From Bosea sp. ANAM02 (GTDB taxonomy: Bacteria > Pseudomonadota > Alphaproteobacteria > Rhizobiales > Beijerinckiaceae), in assembly GCF_011764485.1 (NCBI RefSeq), contig NZ_AP022848.1, positions 4,182,001-4,246,000 of the forward strand: DNA of 64,000 bases. Reading direction: 5' to 3'. Positions 51,544 through 61,490 of this stretch are shown here, one piece after another. The translations under genes and the position numbers were made by a program. The stretch's first letter is position 1, and each line of letters opens with the position of its first letter. The notes under the pieces were generated by a model. It made no database searches and was not told where the DNA came from. It saw only the letters and a list, made by a program, of their open reading frames with translations.

Positions 51544-52232
51544 AGCGGGTCGCGGATTGGCCTGAGCGGACTGCCGCCTCCCTCGTGCCCATCGCCGGCC
51601 AGCGGCGCGAGGCCGCGATCCTGATTGTTCTTGGTCATCTCGGGTATCTGTTCATTGGGGCGACAGCCATCCCGGCTGCGCTTTCCCGTTCGTCCCCCGG
51701 ACTCGAAGAAGGCGCCGTCTCCGGCGCCTTCTTCGTCATCACCAGCGTCTAGTGGTCCGGCTCAGGCGGCGAGCCTGAAGAATTGGCTGCACTCGAACAG
51801 CCAGCGCTCGATCATATCGAGCAGCACATGGCGGGCATGGGCCATCGCCTCCTGCCAAAGCCAGTAGAACCGCTCCGGCTGATCCCAATATCCGTTCGGG
51901 CTGGTATGATCCGGAACGGCTCGTCGGCTCAGATTCGCGGGGGTTCCCGAAATCGGGTTCCGATAACCCTTCCTCCATCAAACGTCGCACGGAGCGCAGT
52001 TCGGCCAATGTGCAACTCTGGCCCTTTGCCGACATGGGCAACGTCTGCTTGCTGGGAGTCCAACTCGCTCGGCGACGCGAAGCTCAAAGTGGACCCTAGC
52101 GGACATCCCGAAGGTCCGCTTCCGGGTACCGCAGTGAGTTTTGCAGCGGAGCGGCTGAAACTGGTCCTCTCTGACCTTTGACGTGTCTGCTTGAAGGCCT
52201 GACGGTTGGCGCGACGAAAGCTCACTAAGCCA
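51544..52232. other. Decayed region without intact genes
   Basis: These 689 bases join the phage relics to the catabolic operon. On the minus strand a frame ending at 51,762 reads YWDQPERFYWLWQEAMAHARHVLLDMIERWLFECSQFFRLAA but has no start and may be the tail of a lost gene. A phage-type hairpin is at 51,705. The rest (51,900-52,200) has no open frame worth calling. Confidence 0.4.
51705..51734 (+). terminator. Phage-type hairpin terminator
   Basis: A 13-bp perfect stem GAAGAAGGCGCCG/CGGCGCCTTCTTC with a 4-base loop. Such GAAGAAGGCGCC hairpins commonly end phage structural operons, consistent with a lost structural gene upstream. Confidence 0.7.
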
Positions 52233-52925
52233 TCAATACATGGCCTCATAGCCGCAATTGATGACCAGTTCGGAGATGGATGCCGTGTTCGGCAATCGAA
52301 CGATCATCGCCACCAGATTGGCGACATCCTGCGGCTGAGTCATCTGCTCCGGAGAAATGGTCGAGTTCGCCGTCATGTCGGTCGCGACATAGCTTGGGCA
52401 CAGAGCGAGAGCGCGCACCCCGGAAGCGAAGGCCGCCTGACGTACCGCATGGGACAGCCCCATCATGGCGAACTTGCTCATCTGATAGCCAGCATTGCCG
52501 TTTCGGACGCGTTTGCCGGACAGCGAGGCGACATTGACGACGCGGCCCTCTCCGCTCGCATTCAGATGCGGCAGGGCAGCCTGGATCAGGCGGAAAGGCG
52601 CCTTGACGTTGATTGCGAGCAGATCGTCCAGGTCGGCAGGATCGCCGCTTTCAAGTGAGACTTCACGCAGGATGCCGGCCGCATTGACAAGAACGTCGAT
52701 CCGCCCGAAGCGTGCCATCGTTTCCGCGACCCAGGCAGCCTCATTTCCGGGCTCACCAGCCTCGTAAGCAAAGGAAGCCAGCCCGGCCGGCGCGAAGCCC
52801 TCGCCCGGCGAGGCTTTCGCATCGCGGATGCCAAGGCTGAGCGCAAAGCCCTGCCGTCCGAGTTCGGCCGCGATCGCGCGGCCGATGCCGCGGCTCGCGC
52901 CGGAGACCATCGCGACCTTCGCCAT
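52233..52925 (-). CDS. SDR-family NAD(P)-dependent oxidoreductase
   Basis: A 230-residue classical SDR: VAMVSGASRGIGRAIAAEL binds the cofactor, DVLVNAAGI is the NAG motif, and the active site is Ser in VVNVASLSGKR and YQMSKFAMMG (Tyr-x3-Lys). The C-terminus PNTASISELVINCGY is typical of short ketoreductases. It is the last gene of the island 2 catabolic operon and would oxidise or reduce an intermediate there. GGAGAAAC precedes the ATG. Confidence 0.88.
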   Translation of the reverse strand: MAKVAMVSGASRGIGRAIAAELGRQGFALSLGIRDAKASPGEGFAPAGLASFAYEAGEPGNEAAWVAETMARFGRIDVLVNAAGILREVSLESGDPADLDDLLAINVKAPFRLIQAALPHLNASGEGRVVNVASLSGKRVRNGNAGYQMSKFAMMGLSHAVRQAAFASGVRALALCPSYVATDMTANSTISPEQMTQPQDVANLVAMIVRLPNTASISELVINCGYEAMY

Positions 52926-52941
52926 ATAGTTTCTCCGTCGC

Positions 52942-54267
52942 TCAGAGCCCGGCTGCGCGGCGCGCGATCGCATCCTGCAGGTGATACCAACCACTGACGA
53001 TCGGCAGGAACCATGGTCTGCCGTCGTAGAACGGCACCGGAATCTTCGGGAAGGATGGGTCATCGAAAGCGCTGCTGCGGTTCTGCCGGCCGAGCAGCTT
53101 CAGAGCGGACTGATGTCCGAGATAGGTCATCAGCGCGACGCCGTTCCCGTTGCAGCCAATCGCGAAATCGATGCCGTCCTGCCTGCCCATATGGGCGATC
53201 TTGTCAGCGGTCATCCCCACTTTGCCGCTCCAGCAATGCGTAACGCGGTAGCCGGCGAGCTGCGGCCAGACCTTGATCATCATCGCGTGAAGTCGTGGCG
53301 CCGCCTCGCGCTCCGGCAGAGTGAACATGCCCGGCCGGCTGCCGAACAGGATGCGCGTACCGTCCGGCGACGGGCGCGCGTAGATCAGCTCCTTGCGTGA
53401 ATCCGTGATCATGCGCCGGCCCGTATTGATCTCAGCGATCAATACGGGCGGCAGTGGCTCGGTCGCGATCTGGTAGCTGCGCACGCCGACGACCTTCTTG
53501 TGCAGGAAGCCGCTCGCCTTGTCGCTATAGCCGTTGGTGCCGAAGAAGACCTGGCGTGCCTTGATCCGCCCGCGCCCGGTCTCGACCTCGTGTAAGCCGT
53601 CGACGGCCGGGCCTACCTTCAGAACCGGCGCATGCGAGCGCAGGATCGCGCCGTTGGCAGCGGCGAGCCGGCGCAGCGCCCGGTGGTATTTCGCCGGATG
53701 CAGGCCGCCATAGTCATCGATGACGATGCCGCCATGATAGTAGTCGGTCCGCGTGATCTCGTCCTGGCGGGATTTAGGGATCTCGTGGACGGTGACGCCC
53801 GTGTGCTTCGCCAGCAGTTCACCCTGGCGCCGCAGCCGGTCGTAATGCCTCGGTACGTGAGCGGCGAAATAGCGGCCAAAGACGCCGAGATCGGCATCGA
53901 GCTCCTTCTCGCGGATGAGGGTCTTGAGATGTTCGTAGGAGGACAGGGAGTCTTCCAGCAGGCGTCCCATGCGAGCCGCGTCGACGCCCTTGATGGCGCC
54001 GCCGATGACGAGCTTCTGCCCGCTTGAGACCATGCCGCCTGAACGGGTCGAGGCGCCGGCACCGAGATCCTCGGCGTCGACCACCGTGACGTCGACGCCG
54101 TGGCGCGCGAGCTCCGCGGCAGCCGAAAGCCCGCAATAACCCGAGCCCACCACGAGGACGTCCGTCTGCTCGGGCAGTGGCTCGCGCGCTGTCTCGGGCG
54201 GAGCCGCATCCCACCAATAGGGATCGGTCGTGAAGCCGGGGGCCAGCACGCCAGACGATTCAGCCAT
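52942..54267 (-). CDS. FAD-dependent amine/amino-acid oxidoreductase (DAO family)
   Basis: A 441-residue flavoprotein. After an N-terminal [20 protein letters not shown] segment, the FAD motif is [51 protein letters not shown]. The C-terminal [41 protein letters not shown] closes the flavin site. The layout resembles gamma-glutamylputrescine and other N-substituted amine oxidoreductases. It probably deaminates an amino product of the lyase encoded upstream. It overlaps the ATPase gene by 8 bp. Confidence 0.88.
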   Translation of the reverse strand: MAESSGVLAPGFTTDPYWWDAAPPETAREPLPEQTDVLVVGSGYCGLSAAAELARHGVDVTVVDAEDLGAGASTRSGGMVSSGQKLVIGGAIKGVDAARMGRLLEDSLSSYEHLKTLIREKELDADLGVFGRYFAAHVPRHYDRLRRQGELLAKHTGVTVHEIPKSRQDEITRTDYYHGGIVIDDYGGLHPAKYHRALRRLAAANGAILRSHAPVLKVGPAVDGLHEVETGRGRIKARQVFFGTNGYSDKASGFLHKKVVGVRSYQIATEPLPPVLIAEINTGRRMITDSRKELIYARPSPDGTRILFGSRPGMFTLPEREAAPRLHAMMIKVWPQLAGYRVTHCWSGKVGMTADKIAHMGRQDGIDFAIGCNGNGVALMTYLGHQSALKLLGRQNRSSAFDDPSFPKIPVPFYDGRPWFLPIVSGWYHLQDAIARRAAGL

Positions 54268-55024
54268 GGTCTTTGGCTCCGAAGGATTGGATATTCGACA
54301 GGAAGGCGCGGCTGCGCTCGTGACGCGGATTCGCGAAGAAGACGTCGGGCGCTCCCTCTTCGACGATTGCGCCGTCGGCCATGAACACGACGCGGTCGGC
54401 GACCTCGCGCGCGAAGCCCATCTCGTGAGTGACGACGACCATGGTCGCGCCCTCACGTGCGAGACCCTTCATCACATCGAGCACGCTGGAGATCGTTTCC
54501 GGATCAAGTGCGGAGGTCGGCTCGTCGAAGAGGATCGCGCGCGGCTGCATCGCCAGCGCGCGCACGATCGCAACTCGCTGCTGCTGCCCGCCAGAGAGGG
54601 CTGATGGGTAGTCCTGCGCCTTGTGGGCGAGACCAACTTTCGTCAGCAGATTCTGTGCCCTCGCCTCGGCCTCGGCGCGTGGCAGCTTCAGTCGGCGCCT
54701 CGGCGTCAGCGTCATGTTATCGAGCACGGTGAGATGCGGAAACAGCGCATAGTCCTGGAAGACCATGCCGATCTCGGTCCTGAGCTGCTGCCAAGCGCTC
54801 TCGTGATGGATGTCGACCGGACGGCCAGCGATGGCGAGCGCGCCCTCGTCCGGCCGGACCAAGCCGTTGATGCAGCGGATCAGCGTGCTCTTGCCGGAGC
54901 CGCTCGGCCCGATCAGCACCACGACGCTACCGGCCTCGATATCGAGGTCGATGCCACGCAGCGCGCGATGCGTGCCGAAGCGCTTTCCGATGCCGCGCAA
55001 GCTGATCAGCGGTGCGGCGCTCAT
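54260..55024 (-). CDS. Polar amino-acid ABC transporter ATP-binding protein
   Basis: A 254-residue ATPase of the GlnQ/HisP group. Walker A is [21 protein letters not shown], signature is [19 protein letters not shown], Walker B is [14 protein letters not shown] and the switch His is in [13 protein letters not shown]. It powers the two permeases encoded upstream. Its ATG overlaps the stop of the lyase gene (ATGA). Confidence 0.95.
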   Translation of the reverse strand: MSAAPLISLRGIGKRFGTHRALRGIDLDIEAGSVVVLIGPSGSGKSTLIRCINGLVRPDEGALAIAGRPVDIHHESAWQQLRTEIGMVFQDYALFPHLTVLDNMTLTPRRRLKLPRAEAEARAQNLLTKVGLAHKAQDYPSALSGGQQQRVAIVRALAMQPRAILFDEPTSALDPETISSVLDVMKGLAREGATMVVVTHEMGFAREVADRVVFMADGAIVEEGAPDVFFANPRHERSRAFLSNIQSFGAKDHG

Positions 55025-56520
55025 GCGGCGAGGTCCGCCAGATCGCGCTTCAGTGCATCGCGCGTCGCCTGGAGCCGGCCCCGGCGCTCGGCGAGCAGGG
55101 CGCGGTTGGTTTCGAGGCGCCCCTGAGCTGCCGCGACCGAACGAGCAACGGCGTCGGGCGCAGGGCCGCCCGGCAGGCTGCGCCCAGCGACGCTCTCGCT
55201 CGGGTCTAGGCTGCGGCGGACCCGTTCAGCGTCCAGCTTCAGCGGCCGGCCGAGCTGGTCGAGCGCCGCCGTGTCAACCATCTCCGTCGTGATGCCGTCA
55301 GCGGCGAGCCCGGCATCCATCGCGGCGCGCACCACTCCGCCGACGACATGATGCGCCTCGCGGAAGGAGAGATCGGCTTCGCGTACCATCAGATCGGCGA
55401 GATCGGTGGCGGAAGCGAAGTCCTCCGTGACACGCCGCTTCATCAGCGTCGCGTTCGGACGGCCGGTCGCGACGACGAGATCGAACAGCGAAAGACAGCG
55501 CACCGTCTCCTCGCCCGCCTCCCAGACGCCGCGCATCGTCTCGCGGTTGCCGTCGATCGTGTTGGTGAAGTGGGTTCCCTTCACCGCCGTCGCCGAGGCG
55601 ACATAGAGGCCGAGCAGGTGGCCGGCCTTGCCCTTGAGGTGCTCCAGCACGACCGGATTCTTCTTCTGCGGCATGATGCTGGAGGTGCCGGTGACGCGGT
55701 CGGGGAACTCCACCGTCTGGAACTCGTGCGAGACCATCACGTGGAAATCCTGCGCGACGCGGCTCCAGCCGAGCGCGATCTGCGACAGTCCGGCGAGGAT
55801 CTCCAGCCCGAAATCGCGGGTCGCGACTGCGTCGAGCGTGTTCTCGATCAGCCCCTCGAAGCCCAACGAAGAAGCCACCGCGTAGCGATCGATCGCAAAG
55901 GCGGTTCCAGCCAGCGCGCCGGCGCCGAGCGGGCTGATGTTGGTACGAGCCCACGCATCGGCGAGACGGTCGAAATCCCGTCCCAGCGCCTGGGCCACGC
56001 CGGCGAGGTAGAAGCCGTAGGTCACGGGTTGGGCCGGCTGGAGATGGGTATAGCCGGGCATCACCGCGTCGCGGAAACGAAAGGCGCCGTCGAGCGCGTG
56101 TTCGGTGACCGAGAGCAAGGCCTGACCGGCGTCGAGCAGCAGGTCGCGGGCGCGAAGCCGGTCGAGCGCCGAGGTCAGATCGTTGCGGCTGCGGGCAATA
56201 TGCAGCCGCCCGCCGACATCGGTGCCTACGAGCTTGATCAGATGCGCTTCGTAATTGAAGTAGGAATCCTCGCGCTGCGGATCGAGCTCGACGACCTCCG
56301 GCCCTTCCTGCTCCATCCGCAGCAGGCCGGCGGCGAGCGTCTTCGCGACCTCGGGAGAGATCAGCCCGCAACGGGCCAACATCAGCGCATGAGCCTGATT
56401 CAGGTCGCTCATATAGCCGAACACGGTGCGGAAATCGCGAGCGAGGCGGGGGGCGTAGATGTGCTCGCAGACCTCCTGCGCGACCGGCTCGGTGAGGCGG
56501 CGACTGACTTTCGATTCCAT
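55021..56520 (-). CDS. Argininosuccinate-lyase-family C-N lyase
   Basis: A 499-residue member of the aspartase/fumarase superfamily. Visible signatures are [18 protein letters not shown] (107-124), [18 protein letters not shown] with His159, and [17 protein letters not shown] (278-293), whose Ser is the catalytic base. It is closest in layout to ArgH but sits inside a transporter operon, far from argG, and its second half is less conserved. It may split an N-substituted aspartate into fumarate and an amine, as EDDS lyase of Chelativorans does. The substrate is inference. Confidence 0.8.
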   Translation of the reverse strand: MESKVSRRLTEPVAQEVCEHIYAPRLARDFRTVFGYMSDLNQAHALMLARCGLISPEVAKTLAAGLLRMEQEGPEVVELDPQREDSYFNYEAHLIKLVGTDVGGRLHIARSRNDLTSALDRLRARDLLLDAGQALLSVTEHALDGAFRFRDAVMPGYTHLQPAQPVTYGFYLAGVAQALGRDFDRLADAWARTNISPLGAGALAGTAFAIDRYAVASSLGFEGLIENTLDAVATRDFGLEILAGLSQIALGWSRVAQDFHVMVSHEFQTVEFPDRVTGTSSIMPQKKNPVVLEHLKGKAGHLLGLYVASATAVKGTHFTNTIDGNRETMRGVWEAGEETVRCLSLFDLVVATGRPNATLMKRRVTEDFASATDLADLMVREADLSFREAHHVVGGVVRAAMDAGLAADGITTEMVDTAALDQLGRPLKLDAERVRRSLDPSESVAGRSLPGGPAPDAVARSVAAAQGRLETNRALLAERRGRLQATRDALKRDLADLAA

Positions 56521-56547
56521 TTCGGATCCTCAGGATATCTGTTGAGA

Positions 56548-57264
56548 TCAGGGAAGCTGCGGGGCGGCCTCGACCATCGCGGGCGCGCCAGGTTGCGGGC
56601 GGCGCTGGTCGCGCTTCAGCCGGCGTTCGAGCCAGCGGCCGAACCAGGTCAAGCAGGAGCAGATGACGAAATAGACGAGCAGCACCGCTGCGTAGACGAT
56701 AAACGCCGGGTTCCAGCCCTCCATCGTCGTTGTGCGTTCGACGATGATCTGGCCGACCTTGAAGAACTCTGTGACGCCGACGAGCGCGCCGAGCGAGGTT
56801 GCCTGGACGAGCAGCGTCAGAAGCCCGACGAAGGGCGGCAGGATGGCCTTGAGCGCCTGCGGCAGCGTGACGAAGGCGTAGATCTCCCAAGTCTTCAGGC
56901 CGAGTGCCGCTGCGCTCTGCCATTGATGCTTTGGCACAGCGTTGAAGCCACCGCGCACGATCTCGACGCCGTTGGCGCTGCCCCAGAGCGACAGGCCGAC
57001 CGTCGCGGCGACGAAAGGCGACAGATCGAGCCCGAACAGCGGCGCGACGAAGAAGACCAGGAAGATGTTCACGATCAGCGGGATGTCGCGGAACAGCTCG
57101 ACATAGATCTTCACGACCAAGCGCAGCCACTTGAAACGCAGCGTCGCCAGCGTGCCGAGCGTGAAGGCGATGATCGTGGAGCAGAATAGCGTCGCCAGCG
57201 CCAGTGTCAGCGTCATCTGCAGACCCTGGAGGATGAAAGGCAGGTTGCGGATCAGTAGTTCCAT
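56548..57264 (-). CDS. Amino-acid ABC transporter permease
   Basis: A 238-residue HisM/GlnP-type permease. The opening FILQGLQMTLTLALATLFCSTIIAFTLGTLATLRF and the EAA loop WGSANGVEIVRGGFNAVPKHQWQSAAALGLKTWEIYAFVTLPQALKAILPPFVGLLTLLVQATSLG are typical. Several transmembrane helices are evident. It pairs with the adjacent permease to form the membrane channel. Confidence 0.93.
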   Translation of the reverse strand: MELLIRNLPFILQGLQMTLTLALATLFCSTIIAFTLGTLATLRFKWLRLVVKIYVELFRDIPLIVNIFLVFFVAPLFGLDLSPFVAATVGLSLWGSANGVEIVRGGFNAVPKHQWQSAAALGLKTWEIYAFVTLPQALKAILPPFVGLLTLLVQATSLGALVGVTEFFKVGQIIVERTTTMEGWNPAFIVYAAVLLVYFVICSCLTWFGRWLERRLKRDQRRPQPGAPAMVEAAPQLP

Positions 57265-57274
57265 CGCCGCCCCC

Positions 57275-57937
57275 TCACATCCGGAAGGGCGCGTTGAGCC
57301 GGTACTCGATCCGGTTCGCGGCGAAGGAAAGCATCAGGACGAGCACGAGATAGATCACGCAGAGCGCGGCAAACATCTCCAGCGTGCGGAAATCCATCGA
57401 AACGCGGTCGAGCGCGACGAAGGTCAGTTCGGCCAGCCCGATCGCCTGGAGATAGGAGGAGTTTTTCAGAAGCGAGATCGAGGTGTTCAGCATCGCTGGC
57501 AGGCTGACGCGGATGGCGAGCGGCGCCGCGACGAGGCGGAAGAAGCGCCAGGGCGTCAACCCGAGCGAGAACGCGGCCTCGCGCAGGCCCTTGCCGACGG
57601 TTTCGAGCCCGCCCCGGATGTTCTCGATCTGATAGGCGCCAGCCCAGACCGTCAGGCTCAACACGCCCGACCAGAAGAGCGAGAGCCGGATGCCGATGCC
57701 CGGCAGCCCGTAGAAGATGAAGAAGAGCTGGGCGAGCAACGGCGTGTTGCGAATGAACTCGACATAGCCGATTACAAGCTTGTCGATTACGGGCACGCTC
57801 AGCACCCGCGCGGCGGCCCCAAGCACCCCGACGATGATCGAGGCGACGATGGCGATCAGGCTGACCTGGATGGTCAGCCACAGGCCACCCATCAGCGCGG
57901 GCCATTTCTCGACGAGATAGGAAAAGTCGAATTCCAC
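57275..57937 (-). CDS. Amino-acid ABC transporter permease
   Basis: A 220-residue permease of the same family: WPALMGGLWLTIQVSLIAIVASIIVGVLGAAARV and the EAA loop WAGAYQIENIRGGLETVGKGLREAAFSLGLTPWRFFRLVAAPLAIRVSLPAMLNTSISLLKNSSYLQ. The start is GTG at 57,937 (MEFDFSYLVEKW); upstream codons are not family-like. It is 10 bp before the second permease. Confidence 0.93.
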   Translation of the reverse strand: MEFDFSYLVEKWPALMGGLWLTIQVSLIAIVASIIVGVLGAAARVLSVPVIDKLVIGYVEFIRNTPLLAQLFFIFYGLPGIGIRLSLFWSGVLSLTVWAGAYQIENIRGGLETVGKGLREAAFSLGLTPWRFFRLVAAPLAIRVSLPAMLNTSISLLKNSSYLQAIGLAELTFVALDRVSMDFRTLEMFAALCVIYLVLVLMLSFAANRIEYRLNAPFRM

Positions 57938-58009
57938 GGGATCCGCGCCTCGAAGGGGGCAAGGAGGCCGGGGTGCGATGCGCGAACCCCGGCCAGACGG
58001 TCTCATGCC

Positions 58010-58849
58010 TCAGCGTGCAGTCGGCTTCGGCTTGGTGAAGGCATCGACGTAGAAGGGCCGGATCTCCTCGGGGATCCACTTCGCGATCCACTTCGCGTAA
58101 AGGCCCTCCGCCTTCATCCGGTCCAGGGAGGCATCGACATAGGCCAGCCATTCGGCGTCGTTCTTGCGCACGCCGACGGCGGCATCCGACACCGCAAAGG
58201 ATTCGCCGACCAGTCGCAGGGTCGGGTCCTTGGCGGCGATCACGACCAGTGTGGCGGCATCATGCGTATAGGCATCGCCGCGGCCCTGCTTCAGCGCCTG
58301 CAGCGAGTCCGAGGCGGTGTTGAGCCGCAGGCTCTCGACCTTCGGCATGTTGTCTTCGAACCACTTCGCCTGGGTCGAGCCCTTCAGCATGATCACGGTC
58401 TTGCCGGCGACGTCGTCGAGCTTCTTGATCGGGCTGTCCTTGGCGACGAGAATGTCCGAGCCGCCCCAGCGATAGGGCTTGGAGAAATCGACCACGCGGG
58501 CGCGCTCCGGCGTGATACCGAGCGTCGCGATCAGTATGTCGACCTTCTTGCCGTTGAGCTGCGGGATGCGGTTCTCAGCGGTCACGCAGGTCAGCTCAAT
58601 CTTGTCGGCCGAACCGAAGGCCCAGGTCGCAATCTGGATCGCCATGTCGGTCTCGACGCCGGCGAACTTACCGGTTTCGTCTTTGTAGCCATAGGGCGGC
58701 TGGTCGCAGCGCACCCCGGCCTTGAGCAGCCCCGCGGATTTGATGGCTTCCGGCAGGGGCGGCATGGTTTGGGCCTGCGCGGTGCCGGCCAGGCCGCCAA
58801 TGGCGAGAGCGGCGAGCGCCGTCAGGCTGCGTGAAAGGATTCTGGTCAT
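58010..58849 (-). CDS. Amino-acid ABC transporter substrate-binding protein
   Basis: A 279-residue periplasmic protein of family 3. The signal peptide is MTRILSRSLTALAALAIGGLAGTAQA. The binding domain has LLKAGVRCDQPPYGYKDETGKFAGVETDMAIQIA, then VDILIATLGITPERARVVDFSKPY and GGSDILVAKDSPIKKLDDVAGKTVIMLKGST. Such proteins bind polar or charged amino acids or opine-like compounds. It is encoded 66 bp after the PLP enzyme. Confidence 0.93.
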   Translation of the reverse strand: MTRILSRSLTALAALAIGGLAGTAQAQTMPPLPEAIKSAGLLKAGVRCDQPPYGYKDETGKFAGVETDMAIQIATWAFGSADKIELTCVTAENRIPQLNGKKVDILIATLGITPERARVVDFSKPYRWGGSDILVAKDSPIKKLDDVAGKTVIMLKGSTQAKWFEDNMPKVESLRLNTASDSLQALKQGRGDAYTHDAATLVVIAAKDPTLRLVGESFAVSDAAVGVRKNDAEWLAYVDASLDRMKAEGLYAKWIAKWIPEEIRPFYVDAFTKPKPTAR

Positions 58850-58914
58850 TCCGTTTTCCCTCTGTTGGACCTTGGCGGTCAGTTGAATGCGGTTTGTCAC
58901 CGGTCGGCGCCGCC

Positions 58915-60063
58915 TTACCGAACGGGAGGCGAGCCTCCCGTGGACGCTTTCGTCTCAGCGCGGCTGTAGCGGTCCGGATCGTTGCGCCCGGAGCCGGTCA
59001 GGACGATCACGGCATGCCGCCCGGCGAGGTGGCCGTCCTGAGCCAGCCGTCGCAGTGCCGCGAGCGCGGAGGACGCGGAGACCTCGGCATGTAGTCCGGT
59101 GGCGGCGAGCCGCCGCTGCGCATCGCGTGCCGTCGCGTCGGGCACCGCGATCGCAGTCCCGCCGCTGGCCTGCAAGGCGGCGAACGCCTGCCAGGTGACG
59201 GTGCTGCCGGCGATCGAGAACTGGTCCGTTTCGCCCGAAAAGCTCTCTCGATAATCGGCTCCCGCCAAAACGCGCTCCAGCCGCGGAAACGGCTCCGCCC
59301 CCACGAGCCTCGGTATCGCACCGAGCTCGGCGAACCCCAGATGCAGCCCCGAAAGCAGATCGCCGCGGGCGCACGGCACGACGACGACATCTGGCATTCC
59401 CGGCGCAGCGATCTCCGCGGCCAGCGTCTTGTAGCCTTCAATGCCGAACGGGTTCGTGCCGATCGCGGGGACGCGGTAGTTGGTGGCAGCGAAAGCGCCC
59501 TCGGTGACGCGTCGCGCCACGTGGGCCCAGCGCTCCAGGCTGTTGTCGAAGCAGGCGAGCGTCGCGCCGTGAGCAGTCATCGCATCGCGATAATGAGCCG
59601 GCAGCGCGCGGGTCGTGGCGATCTCCGCCTTCAGCCCGTGGAGCGCGGCATAGGCCGCAACCGCTAGGCCGCCATTGCCGCTGGAGGCGGCCGCGATCTC
59701 GCGGAAGCCCAGCCTGCTGGCATGAGCCAGCAATTGAGCGGCCATCCTATCCTTGTGGGAGCCGGTCGGATTGCACCATTCAAGCTTCGCCGAAAGACGG
59801 CCCACGCCGATTTCGTCCGCAAGACCTCGCAGGTCGACGAGCGGGGTTAGGTTCTCGCCGAGCGACGCGGCTTGGGCGTACGGCAGCCGGACACCGCCGG
59901 TTTCGCGGTCATAGATCAGCCGCAGATTGGAAGCGTGTCTTTCCGCTGCGCAACGCGGGCACCCCGCCTCGTATTCGTGCACAGGAAACGTCGTCGAGCA
60001 CCGCAGGCATGCCATGCCGGTGGGCGATGCAGTCTCCGCAATGTTCGAGCGAGAGGCGGCCAT
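58915..60063 (-). CDS. PLP-dependent lyase/synthase (threonine synthase-like)
   Basis: A 382-residue fold-type II PLP enzyme. An N-terminal Cys pair motif MACLRCSTTFPVHEYEAGCPRCA looks like a zinc ribbon, as in some threonine synthases. The cofactor lysine is in NPTGSHKDRMAAQLL, and the phosphate loop is AASSGNGGLAVAAYAAL. The C-terminal VIVLTGSGRNDPD is typical of the family. It is the first gene of the catabolic operon and probably acts on an amino acid released by the pathway; the reaction is not assignable. Confidence 0.85.
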   Translation of the reverse strand: MAASRSNIAETASPTGMACLRCSTTFPVHEYEAGCPRCAAERHASNLRLIYDRETGGVRLPYAQAASLGENLTPLVDLRGLADEIGVGRLSAKLEWCNPTGSHKDRMAAQLLAHASRLGFREIAAASSGNGGLAVAAYAALHGLKAEIATTRALPAHYRDAMTAHGATLACFDNSLERWAHVARRVTEGAFAATNYRVPAIGTNPFGIEGYKTLAAEIAAPGMPDVVVVPCARGDLLSGLHLGFAELGAIPRLVGAEPFPRLERVLAGADYRESFSGETDQFSIAGSTVTWQAFAALQASGGTAIAVPDATARDAQRRLAATGLHAEVSASSALAALRRLAQDGHLAGRHAVIVLTGSGRNDPDRYSRAETKASTGGSPPVR

Positions 60064-60115
60064 GCAGAAAAGTATTGAGCCGCGCCGCTATCTGGTCAAA
60101 TCTCAATTTTTTGCT

Positions 60116-60141
60116 GTTCTATTCACTGTTGATATGAGAAC
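60116..60141. promoter_or_regulatory. Candidate LysR operator
   Basis: Half-sites GTTCT (60,116-60,120) and AGAAC (60,137-60,141) face each other with centres 21 bp apart in the 83-base divergent region between the PLP enzyme and LysR genes, right before the LysR start. This is a plausible LysR-type autoregulatory site. Confidence 0.4.
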
Positions 60142-60146
60142 ATACA

Positions 60147-61103
60147 ATGAATATGCGCCAAGTTGAGGCGTTCCGTACGGTGATGATGCGTGGCTCGATG
60201 ACCGTCGCCGCACAGGAACTGCGTACCTCTCAGCCCAGCATCAGTCGTCTGATCGCGGAGTTGGAGGCGTCGATCGGCTTGTCCCTTTTCGAGCGCCGGG
60301 CCGGTCGCATCAGGCCGACGCCGGAAGGGCTGTCGTTCTATCGCGAGGTCGAGCGCAGTTTCGTAGGGCTGGAGAATCTGGCGCATGCGGCGCGCGACAT
60401 CCGCGCGCTCGGCACCGGCCGTTTGCGGATCGCAGCGATGCCTGTGGTCGCGCTCGGCTTCATCCCCCGCTGCATCAAGCGCTTCAAAGACCAGTTCCCG
60501 AATGCGGCGATCTCGATCCAGATGGGAAACGACGCCACGGTCACGCGCTGGATGTCGACCTCGCACTGTGATGTCGGTTTCGTCGCAAACGTGATCGAAC
60601 TGCCGATGGTCGAGCACGAGTTGCTCTACGCGATTCCGGGCATCTGCGTTCTGCCTCCAAGCCACCCCTTGGAGACGAAGACAGCGCTGACGCCCGAGGA
60701 CCTCGCCGGCGAACCGTTCATTTCGCTATCGCTGGAGGACGGGGCCCGCGCCCGGGTCGACAGGGCCTTCGCGGATGCCGATGTGAGGCGCCACCATGTC
60801 CTTGAGACGCCATTCAGCGCAGCAATCTGTGCCCTTGTCGCGCAAGGACTTGGCGTCGGCATCTGCAACCCGATCGCCGCCGACGACTACCGCCATACGG
60901 GAATTGCAATCCGGCCGTTTGAGCCAGCGATCCCATTCTACGGTCACGCCATGTATCAGACCAGCCAGCGCGACGGCGTTCTACTCGATGGTTTCCTCAC
61001 GATCGTCCGCGAGGAACTAAAGCGCTATGGCAAAGGTGACAGCGCGGAGAGGCCTGCTCCTCCTCTGAAGCGCTCGAACAGACCCCGGCATCGCTCGCGA
61101 TAA
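60147..61103 (+). CDS. LysR-family transcriptional regulator
   Basis: A 318-residue regulator. The HTH is MRQVEAFRTVMMRGSMTVAAQELRTSQPSISRLIAELEASIGLSLFERRAGRIRPTPEG. The co-inducer domain follows from about residue 90 (GRLRIAAMPVVALGFIPRCIKRF). The RTVMMRGSMTVAAQELRTSQPSISR start resembles OccR/NocR-type regulators of opine and arginine catabolism. It is divergent from the eight-gene operon and almost certainly controls it. The last 20 residues are basic and variable. Confidence 0.92.
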   Translation: MNMRQVEAFRTVMMRGSMTVAAQELRTSQPSISRLIAELEASIGLSLFERRAGRIRPTPEGLSFYREVERSFVGLENLAHAARDIRALGTGRLRIAAMPVVALGFIPRCIKRFKDQFPNAAISIQMGNDATVTRWMSTSHCDVGFVANVIELPMVEHELLYAIPGICVLPPSHPLETKTALTPEDLAGEPFISLSLEDGARARVDRAFADADVRRHHVLETPFSAAICALVAQGLGVGICNPIAADDYRHTGIAIRPFEPAIPFYGHAMYQTSQRDGVLLDGFLTIVREELKRYGKGDSAERPAPPLKRSNRPRHRSR

Positions 61104-61174
61104 TATAAGTCAAGAACGAGCAGTGGGCACGGGCTTGAACCGCGCCGGGTTCCCCGGAGGCCATTTCGTTTGAG

Positions 61175-61355
61175 TCACGCCGCCATGGCTGGTTCGCTCA
61201 GCATGGCGGGGCAGCGCTCCTCGGCCTCGGCCGGCGGGATGTTGCCGATAGGCTCCAGCAGCCGGCGGTTGTTGTACCCGTCGACCCAGGTCAACGTGGC
61301 ACGCGACCTTCGCCTGCTCCAGCTCACCCCGGAAGTACGTGCTGAGCGTCACGTC
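61175..61355 (-). pseudogene. IS3-family transposase, C-terminal relic
   Basis: The minus strand reads ATLTWVDGYNNRRLLEPIGNIPPAEAEERCPAMLSEPAMAA and then a stop, the end of an IS3-type OrfB. Upstream, the expected sequence continues only after a frame change (GELEQAKVAC...). Only about 60 codons remain. It lies between the LysR gene and the right end of island 2, and fills most of that gap. Confidence 0.75.
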
Positions 61356-61490
61356 GCTCTTCGGCTGCTCACGCCCGACAACCTGCCACCCAAAGGGCTC
61401 AACAAATAACTCAAAGCTGTGATACAAAAGAATACAGAGCGAGCGTTCGCTTCCGTGATTCCATTGCGGTTTTCGCACTGAATGCCCGGC

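Noticed and set aside
55298..57189. Open frames of about 610 codons on both strands across the ArgH-like and permease genes
   Set aside because: Both overlap convincing genes almost completely, and their products are Arg/Ala/Asp-rich without recognisable motifs.
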